Below, piece by piece: positions 1 to 11,600 of a DNA stretch of 64,000 nt. The notes beneath the pieces were generated by a model that was given only the letters and a program-made list of their open reading frames with translations, was not told the origin of the DNA and made no database searches. Position numbers and translations under genes: made by a program. Source of the DNA: Rhododendron vialii (taxonomy: Eukaryota > Streptophyta > Magnoliopsida > Ericales > Ericaceae); NCBI RefSeq assembly GCF_030253575.1, contig NC_080568.1:4997501-5061500 (forward strand), read 5' to 3'. The stretch's first letter is position 1. Each line of letters starts with the position of its first letter.

Positions 1-460
1 GAGAATCGTAGAAACTGTTTAAAGACAAGATAAATTCATAAAAAGCTATTTGTGACTGCATATTGTAATTGTTGTATAACTTTGTGTTATTTCATTGAAA
101 TTGCAAATTGTGGTATTGGGTTTTAGGATTTCTACTTGGTGAATTATCACTCAGGATAGTTTTGGATCCTGGCAAATCGTTTGCTTCAGCGTTCAATTTG
201 CCAGAGCGTGCAAGATTCTTCAGTGGAGCAGTTGATACAGATGGGACCCCTGGAATGGAGGATGGGTCAACGTTGCTTGAAATTTGTGTCAAAACTAGAG
301 TCACTCTGGAGTTTTTTTTTTTTTTTTAAAAGTTAGATTTTTGTATTCTTTTGAAATTGTAATTTTTGTATAAGTACAGATAAGGGCCTAGTAGTTTGTA
401 AAATTTAGCGTATTTTAGGGTTAAGGCGCCCGAAATTTCTTGAAAAATTGGGGCGTTACA
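1..460 (-). mobile_element. Gypsy-type LTR, 5' end only (runs off the window)
   Basis: Read on the minus strand, a TGTAACGCCCC terminus starts at 460. This is a common beginning of plant Ty3/Gypsy LTRs of the Tekay-like kind (family knowledge). Sequence continues to the window edge without an internal coding region, so I cannot tell a solo LTR from the edge of a full element. Duplicated host sequence begins directly after it at 461. Confidence 0.5.
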
Positions 461-1240
461 GTTTAAGTTTCACTTTAATCAAACAATATTGTTTTTAACT
501 AACCAACACAATTACGTACGTGCATATCAAGTTAATAAACGAAAATAGGGTCAAACATTATCTGTTTTATTTAGAATCCATACTAGGTTCCACTTTAATA
601 GTCAAAGTTATTTTTTAACATTTTAACCTTTTAATTGTTTATTAAAAATATTCTATCTCAATTAGACAATTTCTAAGTTCTTAATTAAATTATCCAACTT
701 TTTATTGTAAGACCATGTTATTCGATAAAATACTTATGAAAAATGAGAATCGATTACTGTACATTTTTCTTCTGACATGTTTTACAAGATTGTAAAAAAC
801 CTCTGTTATATGCTAGACTTATGTGAAGAGTTCTCAAATATTCTAGAGATGTGAAGAAGGAAATATATTTTTTAAAAGGATTCTAAAAGGAGAATGTGGA
901 TTGTTAGATGAAAATAATCATAGCCGTTCATTGAGAAGGTTGATGGATATAAAAAGAAAGAATGTAAGCATTTGTGAGTATGCATTTGTATAAACTATAA
1001 GTGATCATCTCGTCATTCATACAAAATATAGATACTTATAATTCATTCATCCATCCTTGCTGTAACCGAAATTTTTTCTTTATAGTGCCCCTTAATGAAG
1101 ACAAAGTACCCTCTCTCTACTATTGTAATGCCTTTTGGTTAGTAATAAAATTTGCTTTTCATTCTTCAAAAAAAAGAAGAAGAAGTTGATATCAGCAGAT
1201 TATCACTGGGGTTAGTAGCATTAGTAACCCAATCCCAATC
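461..1240. repeat. Segmental duplication, copy A
   Basis: This stretch is clearly alike to 12152-13020 in the same orientation, from the AACCAACACAATTACGTACG motif (about 510 and 12210) through to a poly-purine stretch near 1190. Copy A lacks about 60 bp present in copy B near 12810-12880. No coding region is recognised in either copy. The first base abuts the LTR end at 460, so the LTR was probably inserted at the edge of this unit. Confidence 0.8.
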
Positions 1241-1600
1241 ACATTAGAGCAGTACCAATTAAGCGTCTCCCCCAAGTTATTAGACAGTCCTTGAACCTTG
1301 TTCTTAGCCACCAAAGACTGCCCCAAACAACTGTTGAAAGGGGGCAATCAAAAAAGAGGTGTTTGAATCACAGAATTACAGAGACTACACAAACCATCAA
1401 TCTGCATACCCCAGCTCTTCAATACGTCCTTAGTACTCAGTCTTTGAAGAACAACTAGCCATAAAATGAATGACCATCTAGGTACATAACTCCCACTCCA
1501 AATTATCTTGTACCAAGGTTGAATTGGATACCTCTTTCTTATGGTATTCCAGGCAGACTTGACTGTGAAAGAACCACTAGGATGGGGCAGCACTAATGAA
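1240..1600 (-). pseudogene. LINE reverse-transcriptase zinc-binding (zf-RVT) fragment
   Basis: On the minus strand a frame from about 1593 to 1348 reads like the zf-RVT domain near the C-terminus of plant L1-type LINE polyproteins: a segment with VKSAWNTIRKRYPIQPWYK and RWSFILWLVV, then a CSLC pair. No reverse transcriptase, endonuclease or poly-A tail is attached. Its first part (1469-1600) is also present, inverted, at 2330-2460 as part of a palindrome, so LINE and non-LINE sequence were duplicated together. Confidence 0.75.
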
Positions 1601-2460
1601 ACATGTTCGGAATCATTTTCAAAACTCAGTTCTTACCATCCCTCACTCTTTCACAGCCGAATAATTTTCACAAACACTTGGTGAGCATGAAAGAGGCTGT
1701 CTCTTAACTATGGGGTAGCTTCTCTGTTAGGATTTCGAGCTGAAACCCTTGTTTTGAATTCTAAGTTTTCATATTTCTAGAGTTTTTTTTTTTAATGTTT
1801 TTTATCCCTCAAACTATCACCTTTTTGTTCTTAATCGTCAAACTATCAAAACCATCTATTTGGTCCTTAAAACTATTTGGTCCTCAAACTATCACCTTTT
1901 TGTTCTTCTTTAAGGTTGTAAAAAATAAAGAGAATAAATTATATACATCGGCGATGTAAATATCTATTTCCTCTAAATCAATTACACATTGTCAAAACAG
2001 TGGTCTCTATTTCCTCTAAAGAAGAACAAAAAGGTGATAGTTTGAGGACCAAATAGTTTTAAGGACCAAATAGATGGTTTTGATAGTTTGACGATTAAGA
2101 ACAAAAAGGTGATAGTTTGAGGGATAAAAAACATTAAAAAAAAAAACTCTAGAAATATGAAAACTTAGAATTCAAAACAAGGGTTTCAGCTTGAAATCGT
2201 AATAGAGAAGCTACCCCATAGTTAAGAGATAGCCTCTTTCATGCTCACCAAGTGTTTGTGAAAATTACTCGGCTGTGAAAGAGTGAGGGATGGTAAGAAC
2301 TGAGTTTTGAAAATGACTCCGAACATGTTTCATTAGTGCTGCCCCATCCTAGTGGTTCTTTCACAGTCAAGTCTGCCTGGAATACCATAAGAAAGAGGTA
2401 TCCAATTCAACCTTGGTACAAGATAATTTGGAGTGGGAGTTATGTACCTAGATGGTCATT
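1469..2460. repeat. Long inverted repeat 1 (arms 1469-1912 and 2017-2460)
   Basis: Two arms of 444 bp are reverse complements with only scattered, mostly transition, differences and no net indel: outer and inner ends both sum to 3929. The spacer is about 104 bp. From the centre outward each arm holds a segment rich in the phrase CTCAAACTATCACC, a short block ending in GGGTTTCAGCTTGAAATCG, unrecognised sequence, and then the LINE zf-RVT piece. The left arm continues into more LINE; the right arm stops sharply at 2460. A transcript would fold into a near-perfect hairpin. Confidence 0.93.
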
Positions 2461-2912
2461 GTGGCCTCCTCTATGAAGGCATTTGCGCCATCCATCAGAC
2501 CAACTTCCTTTCCAATGCAAACCTTTGCCATTTTTTATATATAAACCTTTTGCATGTCTTTTCATTTCTCTAGATTTGTTTCTTTAAATCTTTCTCTCTA
2601 ATTTTAGTCCTTTTGTAATGTTTTTTTAAACTTGTTTCTTAAATCTTTAATATTTTTTTCTTTTATTTATTTTTTTATAATTTAATATTTTCTTTTACAC
2701 CTTCTATAAATCTTTATACCTTTCTAAATTTATTTATTTTATACTTAATTTTAATTCTCTCTAAGTTTAGTAACCTTTTGTAGTGCCTAAATTAGTTTGA
2801 GCACTTTAAATTTTTGCAAATATGACATTTTTTTAGTGGGTGAATCTGTTCTTACTATGTATGTGCGTCCATAACAATCTTAACTCAACTACACTTGACA
2901 ATAATAATTTGT
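2461..2912. other. AT-rich spacer, no gene seen
   Basis: Very AT-rich, with runs of T and short repeats of CTTTCTCT and TTTAAT. I see no coding pattern, RNA gene or transposon terminus. Confidence 0.6.
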
Positions 2913-2914
2913 TA

Positions 2915-3128
2915 CTCCCTCCATCCCAAATAAGTGTCCGGTGCGCAAAAATAGGCCTTACAATATATGCATGTTTTTCATTAAAAAATTTAATTTTTTT
3001 TCACAATCTAATAAAACTCATTGCTATCTATTGATTTGTGAAAAAAATTTGATTTTTTTAACGAAACAAATGCATCTTTTTGAAGGCCTAGGTTTGCGCT
3101 TCGGACACTTATTTAGGGACGGAGGGAG
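2915..3128. mobile_element. Stowaway-type MITE
   Basis: A 214 bp element starts with CTCCCTCCATCCCAAATAAG and ends with the matching GGACGGAGGGAG. It is flanked on both sides by TA, the Tc1/mariner target duplication. Subterminal sequence also pairs (GTGTCCG against CGGACAC). It is non-coding and relies on a transposase elsewhere. A second family member lies at 21731-21946. Confidence 0.92.
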
Positions 3129-3539
3129 TATGTTTTTTACTAAATGGGGTTAACGGGGTTAACCTTACATGTTTTGGAAATAGATTAAGGATGATCTAAT
3201 GTTGAGATATTTTTTAAAACGACATCACTGCAATTATCAAGTACTTTATCTTTTGTTTAACTTTTCATTAATTTTTTGTATAAATTAATAATCAGTTATC
3301 TCTATGATAAATAATCCATAAATCCCATTCTTTTCGAAATGCATATCATTCATCTGCAAACTTATAAACCATATGTCCGGTCCTTTTTTGGGTTTATAAC
3401 TGTGGATGAATTTTTTTAGCATGTCCTTAAAATAATTAATAATTAATTTCAATTGGGGAAAAGTGAACGTATATAATTAGTGAGAAACATATTTTTTATT
3501 ACTAATTATAATAAGAAAAATGAAAAAATATGATATTTT

Positions 3540-3935
3540 TTTATCAATTCAATGCAATTGGCCAGGAAACTATTTTTTCTCATTCATCACTTTTTTATTT
3601 TAATAAATTTGATAATGGTATTAGACTATGCAGTTAATTATGTCTTTACCATCGTGATATTACAAATACATATGAACATAATTAATAATGACTTACATTT
3701 TAAAATTTTAATGAGTCCTAAAAAAGGTGACGAAATATTTTCTTGCCAAATGTTACCTTTTGGAAAGGAAATTTGTTTTTCCTCGCTAAAAAACATCTTT
3801 TGGTGAGAAAATCTATTTCCTTGCTAGAAAAGGCAATGAAATTAAATTTTCTCGTGGATTCTGTGCTTTTAGCGACCGAAATCTAATTTCTTTGCCATAT
3901 TTTCTCGCAATAGGCCTTTCTTTCCTATTGTAGTG
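3540..3935 (-). mobile_element. CACTA-type transposon terminus
   Basis: On the minus strand the sequence begins CACTACAATAGGAAAGAAAG at 3935, a typical CACTA (En/Spm) end, and continues with subterminal repeats of short TTTCTCGC- and GAAATT-like words. I could not find the opposite end with certainty, so the left limit is approximate. It holds no transposase. Confidence 0.5.
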
Positions 3936-4319
3936 ACTCATGCTACACCCAAGCATCAGGTTTAATCTTAACTATCGGAACAGATCACTCTGGGTAACGA
4001 AACTAAGCAAAACTGAAGCCAAGCGTTAGAAAGTGCGCTCCATACCGGAGTCGGTATTGCTGCCGAGTGTCAGAAATTCAATGTGTACCAGTTGGCATTA
4101 GCTGATGACCTATTCATTGAAGTGGAGGGGATCTCCACTAGACTTGGATTAAAAGTTCAGATCCCAATTCCCCGCTGAGATCTAGGTTCCCTATTCAGAA
4201 ATTTGGGGCGGGAATGGAAATTGTCAAAGCGTGAGATATTTTCACCAATTTATATAGTACCATTGCATTCAAATAGGAAATATCCTATGTGAGATGTGAA
4301 AATTTAAGCTTTTTGAAGA
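3936..4319. other. Unclassified sequence, no gene seen
   Basis: Moderate GC content and several short inverted words (GGAGGGGATCTCC near 4123), but no recognisable coding frame, RNA gene or transposon end. Confidence 0.4.
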
Positions 4320-4690
4320 TTTTTAATTTATTGAATTTTATGTTTATGAGTTTTCACGGTCTAGACTAACGATGCTAGTTCTTTATAGCTTTAGTTAGCC
4401 CATTTCATTTTGGACCTTAACGAGTCTAGCTTGAAAACTCAAAATTTTACGAGTTTAAGCTTATGCTTGAAAGCTCAAGATTGCCTTTCATATTCCACAA
4501 GTCAAGTCAAGTTTATCACGAACACAAGATTTCAAGCTTAAGCCAAGCTTGATCAATTATTCTCAAAAAGTTTCAAGCTCAAGCCAAGCTTGAACACATG
4601 AAATAAGGAGTCAAGACAAGGTTGAGCAATACTATGATTTGCTTGTTTGGCTTGATTAGCACCCCTAGTCACTCCCGTTTCGCTAATGTT
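4320..4690. repeat. Dispersed repeat with AAGCTTGGCTTGA motifs
   Basis: Sequence built of forms of CAAGCTTAAGCCAAGCTTGA and ending TTGATTAGCACCCCTAGTCA. The same end and the same word style recur at 58720-59490. The GCACCCCTAG end resembles hAT-like MITE termini in plants, but I see no matching opposite terminus. Confidence 0.5.
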
Positions 4691-4990
4691 AAGGAATTTT
4701 TTATCCATGAGTTGTGGCATTTGATCAATCGTGAGCATCAATAACTGTATTTAATTCGTCACGAATTGAAAACCCAAATCAAAATAAACATTATATCAAC
4801 AAGATTAGATCTGAATTCTATCCGAACCAGTCTGCTGAGATGTGTTTATTTATTTATTTTTTTTATTTTTTTTGAAGTTAGAGAAGCTTCTCCTAAAGAA
4901 GATTTACTAAGACAATTGTAGTGGAATGAAAACCATGTCCAACCCAACCGGTATAGTGTTAGGGATAATTTACTCAAGCTAGCCTCTGAG
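4690..4990 (-). repeat. Inverted copy of the SOUL-upstream dispersed repeat
   Basis: Read on the minus strand this matches 17700-18000 and 60150-60440. Shared landmarks are ACCGGTTGGGTT, TGGTTTTCATTCCACTA, TAGAATCCAGATCTAA and AATTCGTGACGAATTAAATG. It is one of at least five copies in the window, and the only one in this orientation. Confidence 0.8.
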
Positions 4991-5165
4991 GTAAGGGTTC
5001 TGTCTCACGTAAATTTTATTACGTTATCAAAACGAAAAAGTAGAGGTCAATTGAAACCACAACAGCAGCAACAAAACAGGTAATATAAGAAGCTTCCTAA
5101 CTATTAATTTGCATTTAGAAAGAAAAAAAAAACCGTCTTAACACCGAAGAGTATGATGTATATTA

Positions 5166-5366
5166 GAGCATATGCAGTGGACTGATCAAAAGTTGTCACA
5201 TCACCTTTTGACTAATATAGAAAAATTTTATTTTTATAGTTTTCAAACTAATAAAATTTTTTTATTAGAAATACAAAAATAATTTTCCCAAAACAATCTT
5301 TCAAAATCATTAAAAACTGTTTTGTGCATTTTTTTTTAAAAAACAAAAATTTTAAAATAATTTTTT

Positions 5367-5407
<41 letters not shown>

Positions 5408-5622
5408 TTTGTGTAATGATGAGTGTACTTGATTGGAAAGATGTGGAGTTCACTAAATTTGATTATTGACAAAAAGTTACCAGTTTCGGTTATCCAATAG
5501 CCAAAATTTAATTAGTTGTTAAGAGGTTGTTTAGTTTAATTATTCCAATGTGAACACTTTTTTTAGCAAACATTATTAACCTTAGCAACATTTTGTTTTT
5601 GATTAGTCCACTGTGGATGCTC
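5166..5622. mobile_element. Tourist-like MITE of the GAGCATCC family
   Basis: Ends GAGCATATGCAGTGGACT and AGTCCACTGTGGATGCTC form a terminal inverted repeat; length 457 bp. Close relatives lie at 30429-30883 and at 48535-50260, where the target duplications are clear (TAA or TTA, as in PIF/Harbinger elements). A (GA) microsatellite of about 30 bp (5372-5403) lies inside. No clean target duplication remains here. Confidence 0.85.
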
Positions 5623-5704
5623 TCAGGACTCCTTTTACTTCATATTTAGCTACTGTGAGAATTTGCATGTTCAATATTGGTCATCTTCCCTCAAAAGACT
5701 AGTT

Positions 5705-5830
5705 AAGGGGGATTAGGCTTCTAGCTCAGTTGGTCGTGCACCAATACTTGGGTGGTGCGAGGTTTTGGATTCAAGCTAATGGAACATTATTGATGCCCCT
5801 TGTAGTAATTTTTGATATAGACTGATAGAA
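5705..5830 (+). mobile_element. Possible tRNA-derived SINE head
   Basis: TAGCTCAGTTGG at about 5724 matches the Pol III A box, and GGATTCAAGCT about 45 bp on is an imperfect B box. The body does not fold into a good tRNA, so a SINE head is likelier than a tRNA gene. No poly-A or T tail or target duplication was found. Confidence 0.4.
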
Positions 5831-5999
5831 TCCAGATATAATCTAGTTGATGTAATATTTATTTTGATTTGGGTTTTCAATTCGCCACGAATTAGATGCA
5901 GTTATCGAATGCTTGCGATTAAGCTCGTAAGCTCTTCTTTTTTTTTGATCCGCTCATAAGCTCATTGAATCCAAAGCTTTTCTAAAGGGAGAAAACTAA
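5810..5999 (+). repeat. Dispersed repeat, copy interrupted by a MITE and the Copia element
   Basis: Matches 17900-18080 and 60330-60500 in direct orientation. It is split by the MITE at 6000-6199 and then by the Copia element at 6256-11964. The match resumes after the Copia with TTTTCGTCTCACAAAAC at about 11985. Confidence 0.8.
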
Positions 6000-6199
6000 G
6001 GCCCCGTTCTAGAAATTTTTTTCAAAAAATAAAAACTTATTTTGAAACTTCTCAAAAAGAAATAAGAAGGGTTGTTCCATAAAACCCAAATAAGCAGCTT
6101 ATTTAACATTTTTAAACTCAAAAATAATGTAAATGAAAAATAATTTTTCAATTTTTCTACACTGTATTAAAGATCTTAAACACGTTCTGGAACGAAGCC
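6000..6199. mobile_element. Tourist-like MITE of the GGCCCCGTTC family
   Basis: A 200 bp element begins GGCCCCGTTCTAGAA and ends TTCTGGAACGAAGCC, flanked by TAA at 5997-5999 and 6200-6202. The empty site is visible in the uninterrupted repeat copies (AAAACTAAAATTTCTG near 18045 and 60485), which proves the insertion and the 3 bp duplication. Relatives lie at 54404-54641 and 59886-60123. Confidence 0.92.
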
Positions 6200-6255
6200 T
6201 AAAATTTCTGAACATGTAAGTTTTTTTATTTTCAGATTCTTTGCAACCATAGTAT

Positions 6256-6619
6256 TGTTGGGTGGAGGAGTATTGATCACACACTTATAATGTATGAAAC
6301 TCACAAGAGAATTGCACAAACACACTCACATATATTGAACTCATTCAATCTGAAAATAACATACAAAGAGGAGGAATTTCTCTCTCTGTAACTCTCTTAT
6401 TCTCTTACTCCACTCACACTTTCTCTCTCAATACAACCTGTATTTTATAGAGGAACTCATACAATTGTTCATAGCCATGCGAGGCTTCCAAGTCTTCAAG
6501 CGTGGGCTGCCAATTCCACGAATTCGGCTGAGCCTCATCCATTCCACAAAGTCCACAAAGGCTGCCAATAATTAAGATTAAATCCACAAACCCAATCAAG
6601 CTTACTGTTTATTTCAACA
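6256..6619 (-). repeat. Copia 3' LTR
   Basis: Begins TGTTGGGTGG and ends TTTATTTCAACA on the plus strand. By eye it matches 11601-11964 base for base. Confidence 0.97.
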
Positions 6620-6630
6620 TCCCCCCTTAA
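6620..6630 (-). other. Copia polypurine tract
   Basis: Minus strand TTAAGGGGGGA lies directly upstream of the 3' LTR, where plus-strand DNA synthesis is primed in LTR retrotransposons. Confidence 0.85.
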
Positions 6631-6639
6631 GCTTGATTC

Positions 6640-9600
6640 TCAGAGATTCTTCATTCCAAGCATTGTCTTCATTTTGACGAAAGCTTCATGTTTGAGGGGC
6701 TTCGTAAAGATATCTGCTGTTTGATCATATGTCCTGCAAGAAACTAACTCCACTTCCTTTGCTTTTACATGCTCTCTGATGAAGTGGTAGCGGGTATCGA
6801 TGTGCTTGCTTCTTTCATGATGAGTCGGGTTCTTTGCAAGCGCAACTGCAGAGCGGTTGTCGACATAGATCTCTGTGGGCAATTTTTGCAGAAAGCCCAA
6901 GTGCTTCAGCACATTCCTTAACCATATAGCATGACAGACAGCTGAGTTAGCGGCAACATACTCAGCTTCACAAGATGACAATGTCACAATCGCTTGCTTC
7001 TTGGATGTCCAAGTGAAGGCAGTATCTCCAATGAAGAAAACGAACCCTGTTGTGCTCTTCCTTTCATCCAAGTCTCTTCCCCAATCGCTATCTGAATAGC
7101 CGGAAAGATTCAGGTCACCGCCTGACTGATAGAATAGTCCGTCATTATGAGTTCCTTTGATGTAGCGGAGAATCCGCTTTGCTGCGAACAAGTGTAACTG
7201 ATCTGGCGTCTCCATGTATCGACTGACTAGCCCAACACCATAGAGTATGTCTGGCCTAGTACAGGTTAGATATCGCAGACTTCCAACCAAGCTTTTGAAA
7301 TAGGTTGGATCAACATTCCCAGTATCACTTTTCTTCAGTTCCAGTCCACTGTTGACTGGAGTCGTCACAGGATTGCATGTCTCCATCCCGTACTTCTTCA
7401 GTATCTCCATGGCATACCTGCTTTGGGAGATAAAAATTCCTTCGTCACTTTGCGTCACTTCAATGCCTAGGAAGTGAGCCATAAGTCCGATGTCCGTCAT
7501 TTCGAACTCTTGAAACATTGTCTTCTTGAATGCTTCAAACATGGCTGGATTGTTGCCTGTAAAAATCAAGTCATCAACGTAGAGGCATACATACAGCTGG
7601 CTTCCATCAGTCTCCTTCTTCATATAGAGTGCATGTTCATAGGGGCACTTCTCGAATCCATTCTCCTGGAAGTACTTATCAATTCTGGTATTCCATGCAC
7701 GAGGCGCTTGCTTCAGCCCGTATAGCGCCTTCGTCAATTTGTACACTTTGTCTTCATGACCTTTCTTCACATATCCAAGTGGCTGCTCAATATAGATTTC
7801 TTCTTTTAGAAATCCATTCAGGAATGCTGTCTTGACATCCAACTGGTAGATCTTCCATCTCTTCTGAGCAGCTAATGCGATCATTAGCCTGATTGTCTCC
7901 ATCCTGGCAACAGGGGCGAATACTTCGCCATAGTCGATGCCTTCTCTTTGCTTGTATCCTTTTGCTACAAGCCTTGCCTTGTATCTCCGAACCTCTCCTT
8001 GAGCGTTCTTCTTAGCTTTGTAGATCCACTTTACTCCAATTGCCTTGTGACCATTTGGGAGGTTAGTCAGCTCCCAAGTCTTGTTCTTCTCTATGGACTG
8101 AATCTCTTCATCCATAGCCTTCCTCCATTTTCCTTCTTGGGTAGCTTCCTCGAAACTAACTGGATCACAACTGATTTGCAGACAGAACATGGTAAAATCT
8201 GCATCCATCTGATCTGTATTCTGATACAGATCATTCAAGTTCCGAATTCCTCTGGGCCTCATGTCTGAAATTTCTCGTTCAACTGGTGAGGATGGTTCAC
8301 CTTGTTGTGGTGAAGAGAAACCACGGGAAGATGCTGGTTGATCTTCTGGTCTACCAGGTACATCTTTGGTTTGTACCTGTTCTTCATCTTCAAGTGTTAG
8401 CTCCATATTCTTGGTAGCTTCTATTTGACCCCAGCTCCAGGATTCATTTTCCTCGAAAATGACATCTCTGCTGAAAATCACTTTCTGAGTGATGGGATTA
8501 TACAACCTGTATCCCATCGTTCTGTCACCATATCCAACAAGGATACACTTAACTCCTTTGTCTTCGAGTTTGGTTCTGTTAGCCTCCGGAACTTTAGCAT
8601 AGGCAATACAACCAAACACTCTGAGATGACCCACACCTGGCTTGTGAGTGGACCATGCTTCTTGTGGTGTCTTCGACTGCACATTCTTCGTAGGACACCT
8701 GTTCAGTAGATAAACTGCACACTGAACTGCTTCGGCCCAAAATCTCTTGGGCATGTCTTTATCTTTCAACATGCTTCTAGCCATGTTGAGAATGGTGCGA
8801 TTCTTCCTCTCAGCTACACCGTTTAGTTGAGGAGTATAGGCAGGTGTGCACTGGTGTCTGATTCCTTGTTGCCTAAGGAATCCCTCAAATTGATCTCCAG
8901 TGTACTCTCCTCCTTGGTCTGACCGCAATGTCTTAATGTGGTAGCCGCTTCCTTTCTCAACAAGAGCTTTGAACTCTTTAAACTTTTCAAATACTTCTGA
9001 CTTCAATTTCAGAAAGTATACCCACGTCTTTCTGCTATAGTCGTCGATAAACGTGAGGAAGTATCTGTTCTGACCGTTTGAGATTGGCTTTAATGGACCA
9101 CAAACATCTGTGTGTACTAGCTCGAGAGGCATAGATGCTTTCCAATCAACTTGCTTTCCAAAGTTATTGCGGTGTTGTTTGCCAAGAATGCAGCTTTCGC
9201 ATACCTCATTTGGACGTTGAATATGAGGTAAGCCCTTAACCATCTTCCTATTCGCCAACAGCTTCAAGCTTTCAAAGTTGAGGTGCCCATATCTGAGATG
9301 CCATATCCAATCTTTGTCATTGATAATGGCATTGAGGCACTTTGGCGTGTCATGAAGAACAGTTAGCGGAAACATCCTGTTCTTCGCCATCATTACTCGA
9401 GTTATCAGCTTCCCTCGAGCATCCGCAACCGTCAGCTGCATATCCTTCAGGCTAATTTGATAGCCTTTCTCAAGGAATTGTCCAAGACTAAGAATATTAG
9501 TCTTCATGTCTGGAACATAGTAGACGTTAGAGATGAATGCATGATCTCCATTTTTCCTTTTGATTATAATATCACCTCTCCCTCGAACTGGTACTTTAGA

Positions 9601-10812
9601 GAGGTCACCAAAAGAAATATCTCCCTGAACCTTTTCATCAAGTTCAGTAAAAAGCTGCCTTGAGCCAGTCATATGATTACTGGCTCCAGAATCAAGAAAC
9701 CATGTACCTTGATCCTGCTCGATTGGGTTGTGTGCCATGAGACTCATTGAATCTCCTCCTGATGGCTCCTTGTCTGCATAGTTGGCTATTTCGCCAACTT
9801 GATCTGATGCTGATCTTCCCCGGCACTCGTTGCTATAGTGGCCATACTTTTCGCAATTGTAACACTGAACGTTACTTTTGTCAACGTTCGAACGATTGTT
9901 GTAACTGCCTCTTCTGCCTTGTCCTCCTCCTCGTGGATTATGACCTTGTTGTCCTCGTCCACCTCCTCTTGGAGCATAATTTTGTTGTCCTCGACCACCT
10001 CCTCTTGGAGCATGATTTTGATTCCCTCCTCTGGAGAATCCTCTGCCACCTCTGCCTCTGGAATTTGAATTTCTAGAGCCTCTTCCATGGGAACCATAGC
10101 CTCGTCCCCTCTGAGATGTCCCCCCTTGCTCGTACCTTCCTTCGTTGAGGGATAACTTCATTTGTAGAGCTTGTTCCGGGGCTCTATCATCGTCTCTGTG
10201 CAACTTCTGTTCGTGGGCTTGCAGCGAACCCACGAGCTCTTCAATAGACATGGTTGAAACGTCTTTAAGTTCTTCTAACGTAACAACGATGAAGTCGAAT
10301 CTGCGATCCAAAGATCGCAAGATCTTTTCTATAACTCTCGTGTCGGTGAGAGTTTCGCCATTTCTCCTCATTTGATTTGAAACCACCATAATTCGAGCAT
10401 AATACTCAGAAATAGATTCTGAGGATTTCATTCGTAAAGACTCGAATTCACCTCGTAGTGTTTGAAGGCGAATCCTCTTTACTTTGTCAGCACCTCTGTA
10501 GGTCTTCTGCAGCTTCTCCCAAATTTCTTTGGAAGTTTTGGCGGAAGCGATGATCTCGAATGTGGCTTCGTCAAGTCCTTGATAGATGATGGACTTGGCT
10601 TTGCAATCCTTCTTTCGCTCGGCACGAAGTGTGGTCTTCTGTTCCTCCTTTAAAGCTGTTTCAGCTTCTTTTGAGGCGGGTTCATCGTAACCTTCTTCTA
10701 CCATCTCCATAACATCTTGAGCACCCAGCAGTGCTCTCATTTGGATGGACCAATTATCATAATTGTCCTTGGTGAGCTTTGGAATAACAGCTTGGGATGT
10801 TCCATTAGCCAT
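6640..10812 (-). CDS. Copia gag-pol polyprotein
   Basis: One open frame of 1390 residues starting at a true ATG (10812). In order: gag of the UBN2 type (about 1-230), a G/R/Q-rich linker, a CCHC zinc knuckle [14 protein letters not shown] near 318-331, an aspartic protease with [10 protein letters not shown] near 372-381, integrase with an HHCC part and an HTDVCGP start of the DDE core near 562, reverse transcriptase with YVDDLIFTG near 1077, and RNase H with [11 protein letters not shown] near 1237 and a [14 protein letters not shown] motif near 1330. No stop or frameshift occurs and the catalytic motifs are present. The protein would package its RNA, copy it and integrate the cDNA. It ends 20 bp before the 3' LTR. 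The finer Copia lineage was not determined. Confidence 0.97.
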   Translation of the reverse strand: MANGTSQAVIPKLTKDNYDNWSIQMRALLGAQDVMEMVEEGYDEPASKEAETALKEEQKTTLRAERKKDCKAKSIIYQGLDEATFEIIASAKTSKEIWEKLQKTYRGADKVKRIRLQTLRGEFESLRMKSSESISEYYARIMVVSNQMRRNGETLTDTRVIEKILRSLDRRFDFIVVTLEELKDVSTMSIEELVGSLQAHEQKLHRDDDRAPEQALQMKLSLNEGRYEQGGTSQRGRGYGSHGRGSRNSNSRGRGGRGFSRGGNQNHAPRGGGRGQQNYAPRGGGRGQQGHNPRGGGQGRRGSYNNRSNVDKSNVQCYNCEKYGHYSNECRGRSASDQVGEIANYADKEPSGGDSMSLMAHNPIEQDQGTWFLDSGASNHMTGSRQLFTELDEKVQGDISFGDLSKVPVRGRGDIIIKRKNGDHAFISNVYYVPDMKTNILSLGQFLEKGYQISLKDMQLTVADARGKLITRVMMAKNRMFPLTVLHDTPKCLNAIINDKDWIWHLRYGHLNFESLKLLANRKMVKGLPHIQRPNEVCESCILGKQHRNNFGKQVDWKASMPLELVHTDVCGPLKPISNGQNRYFLTFIDDYSRKTWVYFLKLKSEVFEKFKEFKALVEKGSGYHIKTLRSDQGGEYTGDQFEGFLRQQGIRHQCTPAYTPQLNGVAERKNRTILNMARSMLKDKDMPKRFWAEAVQCAVYLLNRCPTKNVQSKTPQEAWSTHKPGVGHLRVFGCIAYAKVPEANRTKLEDKGVKCILVGYGDRTMGYRLYNPITQKVIFSRDVIFEENESWSWGQIEATKNMELTLEDEEQVQTKDVPGRPEDQPASSRGFSSPQQGEPSSPVEREISDMRPRGIRNLNDLYQNTDQMDADFTMFCLQISCDPVSFEEATQEGKWRKAMDEEIQSIEKNKTWELTNLPNGHKAIGVKWIYKAKKNAQGEVRRYKARLVAKGYKQREGIDYGEVFAPVARMETIRLMIALAAQKRWKIYQLDVKTAFLNGFLKEEIYIEQPLGYVKKGHEDKVYKLTKALYGLKQAPRAWNTRIDKYFQENGFEKCPYEHALYMKKETDGSQLYVCLYVDDLIFTGNNPAMFEAFKKTMFQEFEMTDIGLMAHFLGIEVTQSDEGIFISQSRYAMEILKKYGMETCNPVTTPVNSGLELKKSDTGNVDPTYFKSLVGSLRYLTCTRPDILYGVGLVSRYMETPDQLHLFAAKRILRYIKGTHNDGLFYQSGGDLNLSGYSDSDWGRDLDERKSTTGFVFFIGDTAFTWTSKKQAIVTLSSCEAEYVAANSAVCHAIWLRNVLKHLGFLQKLPTEIYVDNRSAVALAKNPTHHERSKHIDTRYHFIREHVKAKEVELVSCRTYDQTADIFTKPLKHEAFVKMKTMLGMKNL

Positions 10813-11600
10813 CGAAACTAGAAATGATGGAATCTAGTTTACTGGGGTCAAAGTGAAATCTTTGCAACTTTTGAACTTTGACTAGATAACTTCAAAAGTA
10901 CAGGAGTTAGACTGCAATTGAACCTTCGGTGGACCAGCTTTTATGGAAAGTAGCTCGGTAGGAGTAATGGGATCAGACAACCAACTACCTCTTTGGTTTG
11001 TAATAATTGAGATCCCAATCAACCACCTCTTTTTCCCTTTATAACTTTTCTGTTTTTTCCGTCTTCTTCTCAAGGAAAAAACAGAGACGCGTGTTTGCCG
11101 CAACTCCGTCGAACGGCAATTGCAACCTCTGTACACCTCCGTTCAAGATGGGTCTTGCACAAATCTCTTCGTATCGTCGAGATGCACGAGACTCAGGTAT
11201 CAATTTGAGTCTTGGATAAGATTTTTGTTTCTGCAATTTTGGATAACAGCTCTTCGAGCAGCGCGTGAGGGCCACACCGGAATTTTTTCGGCGACGGAAA
11301 AATCCCTGGTGAACTTCTGAGTCCAAAGAACTCGTTTATGTGTCAAAACAAGTTTTCGATTAATTCGAAATTTTGGCCTTCAACCCAGTGGTTGTTTCGA
11401 CTGGACAAGAGGCGGCTCGTTTTTGTTGCTGGATTTTATGGCGACCGACTGGTGTGGCTGAGACGATCTTGAACTCAAAAATATGATTTTGAGTGAATTG
11501 CTTTCTGGGCGGGCTACACAAGCAGTAGAATACCGAAGGTATTTTCTTTTGTGAGAGATTTTTTTTTTTTACGGATGAGCCTGGGGCTCTGATACCACTT
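10813..11600 (-). other. Copia untranslated leader
   Basis: About 790 bp between the primer site and the gag-pol ATG. It has short frames on both strands but nothing with domain character. I regard it as packaging leader. Confidence 0.7.
11586..11597 (-). other. Copia primer-binding site
   Basis: Minus strand TGGTATCAGAGC, 3 bp inside the 5' LTR, is complementary to the 3' end of plant initiator methionine tRNA, the usual primer of Copia elements. Confidence 0.95.

Noticed and set aside
3945..4080. 5S rRNA-like or snRNA gene
   Set aside because: Compared by eye with the plant 5S rRNA pattern; the internal control regions are absent.
5722..5790. tRNA gene
   Set aside because: The A box fits but the rest does not fold into acceptor, anticodon and T arms; a SINE head is more likely.
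7474..10653. Several plus-strand open frames within the Copia region
   Set aside because: They are antisense shadows of the gag-pol frame and show no domains.
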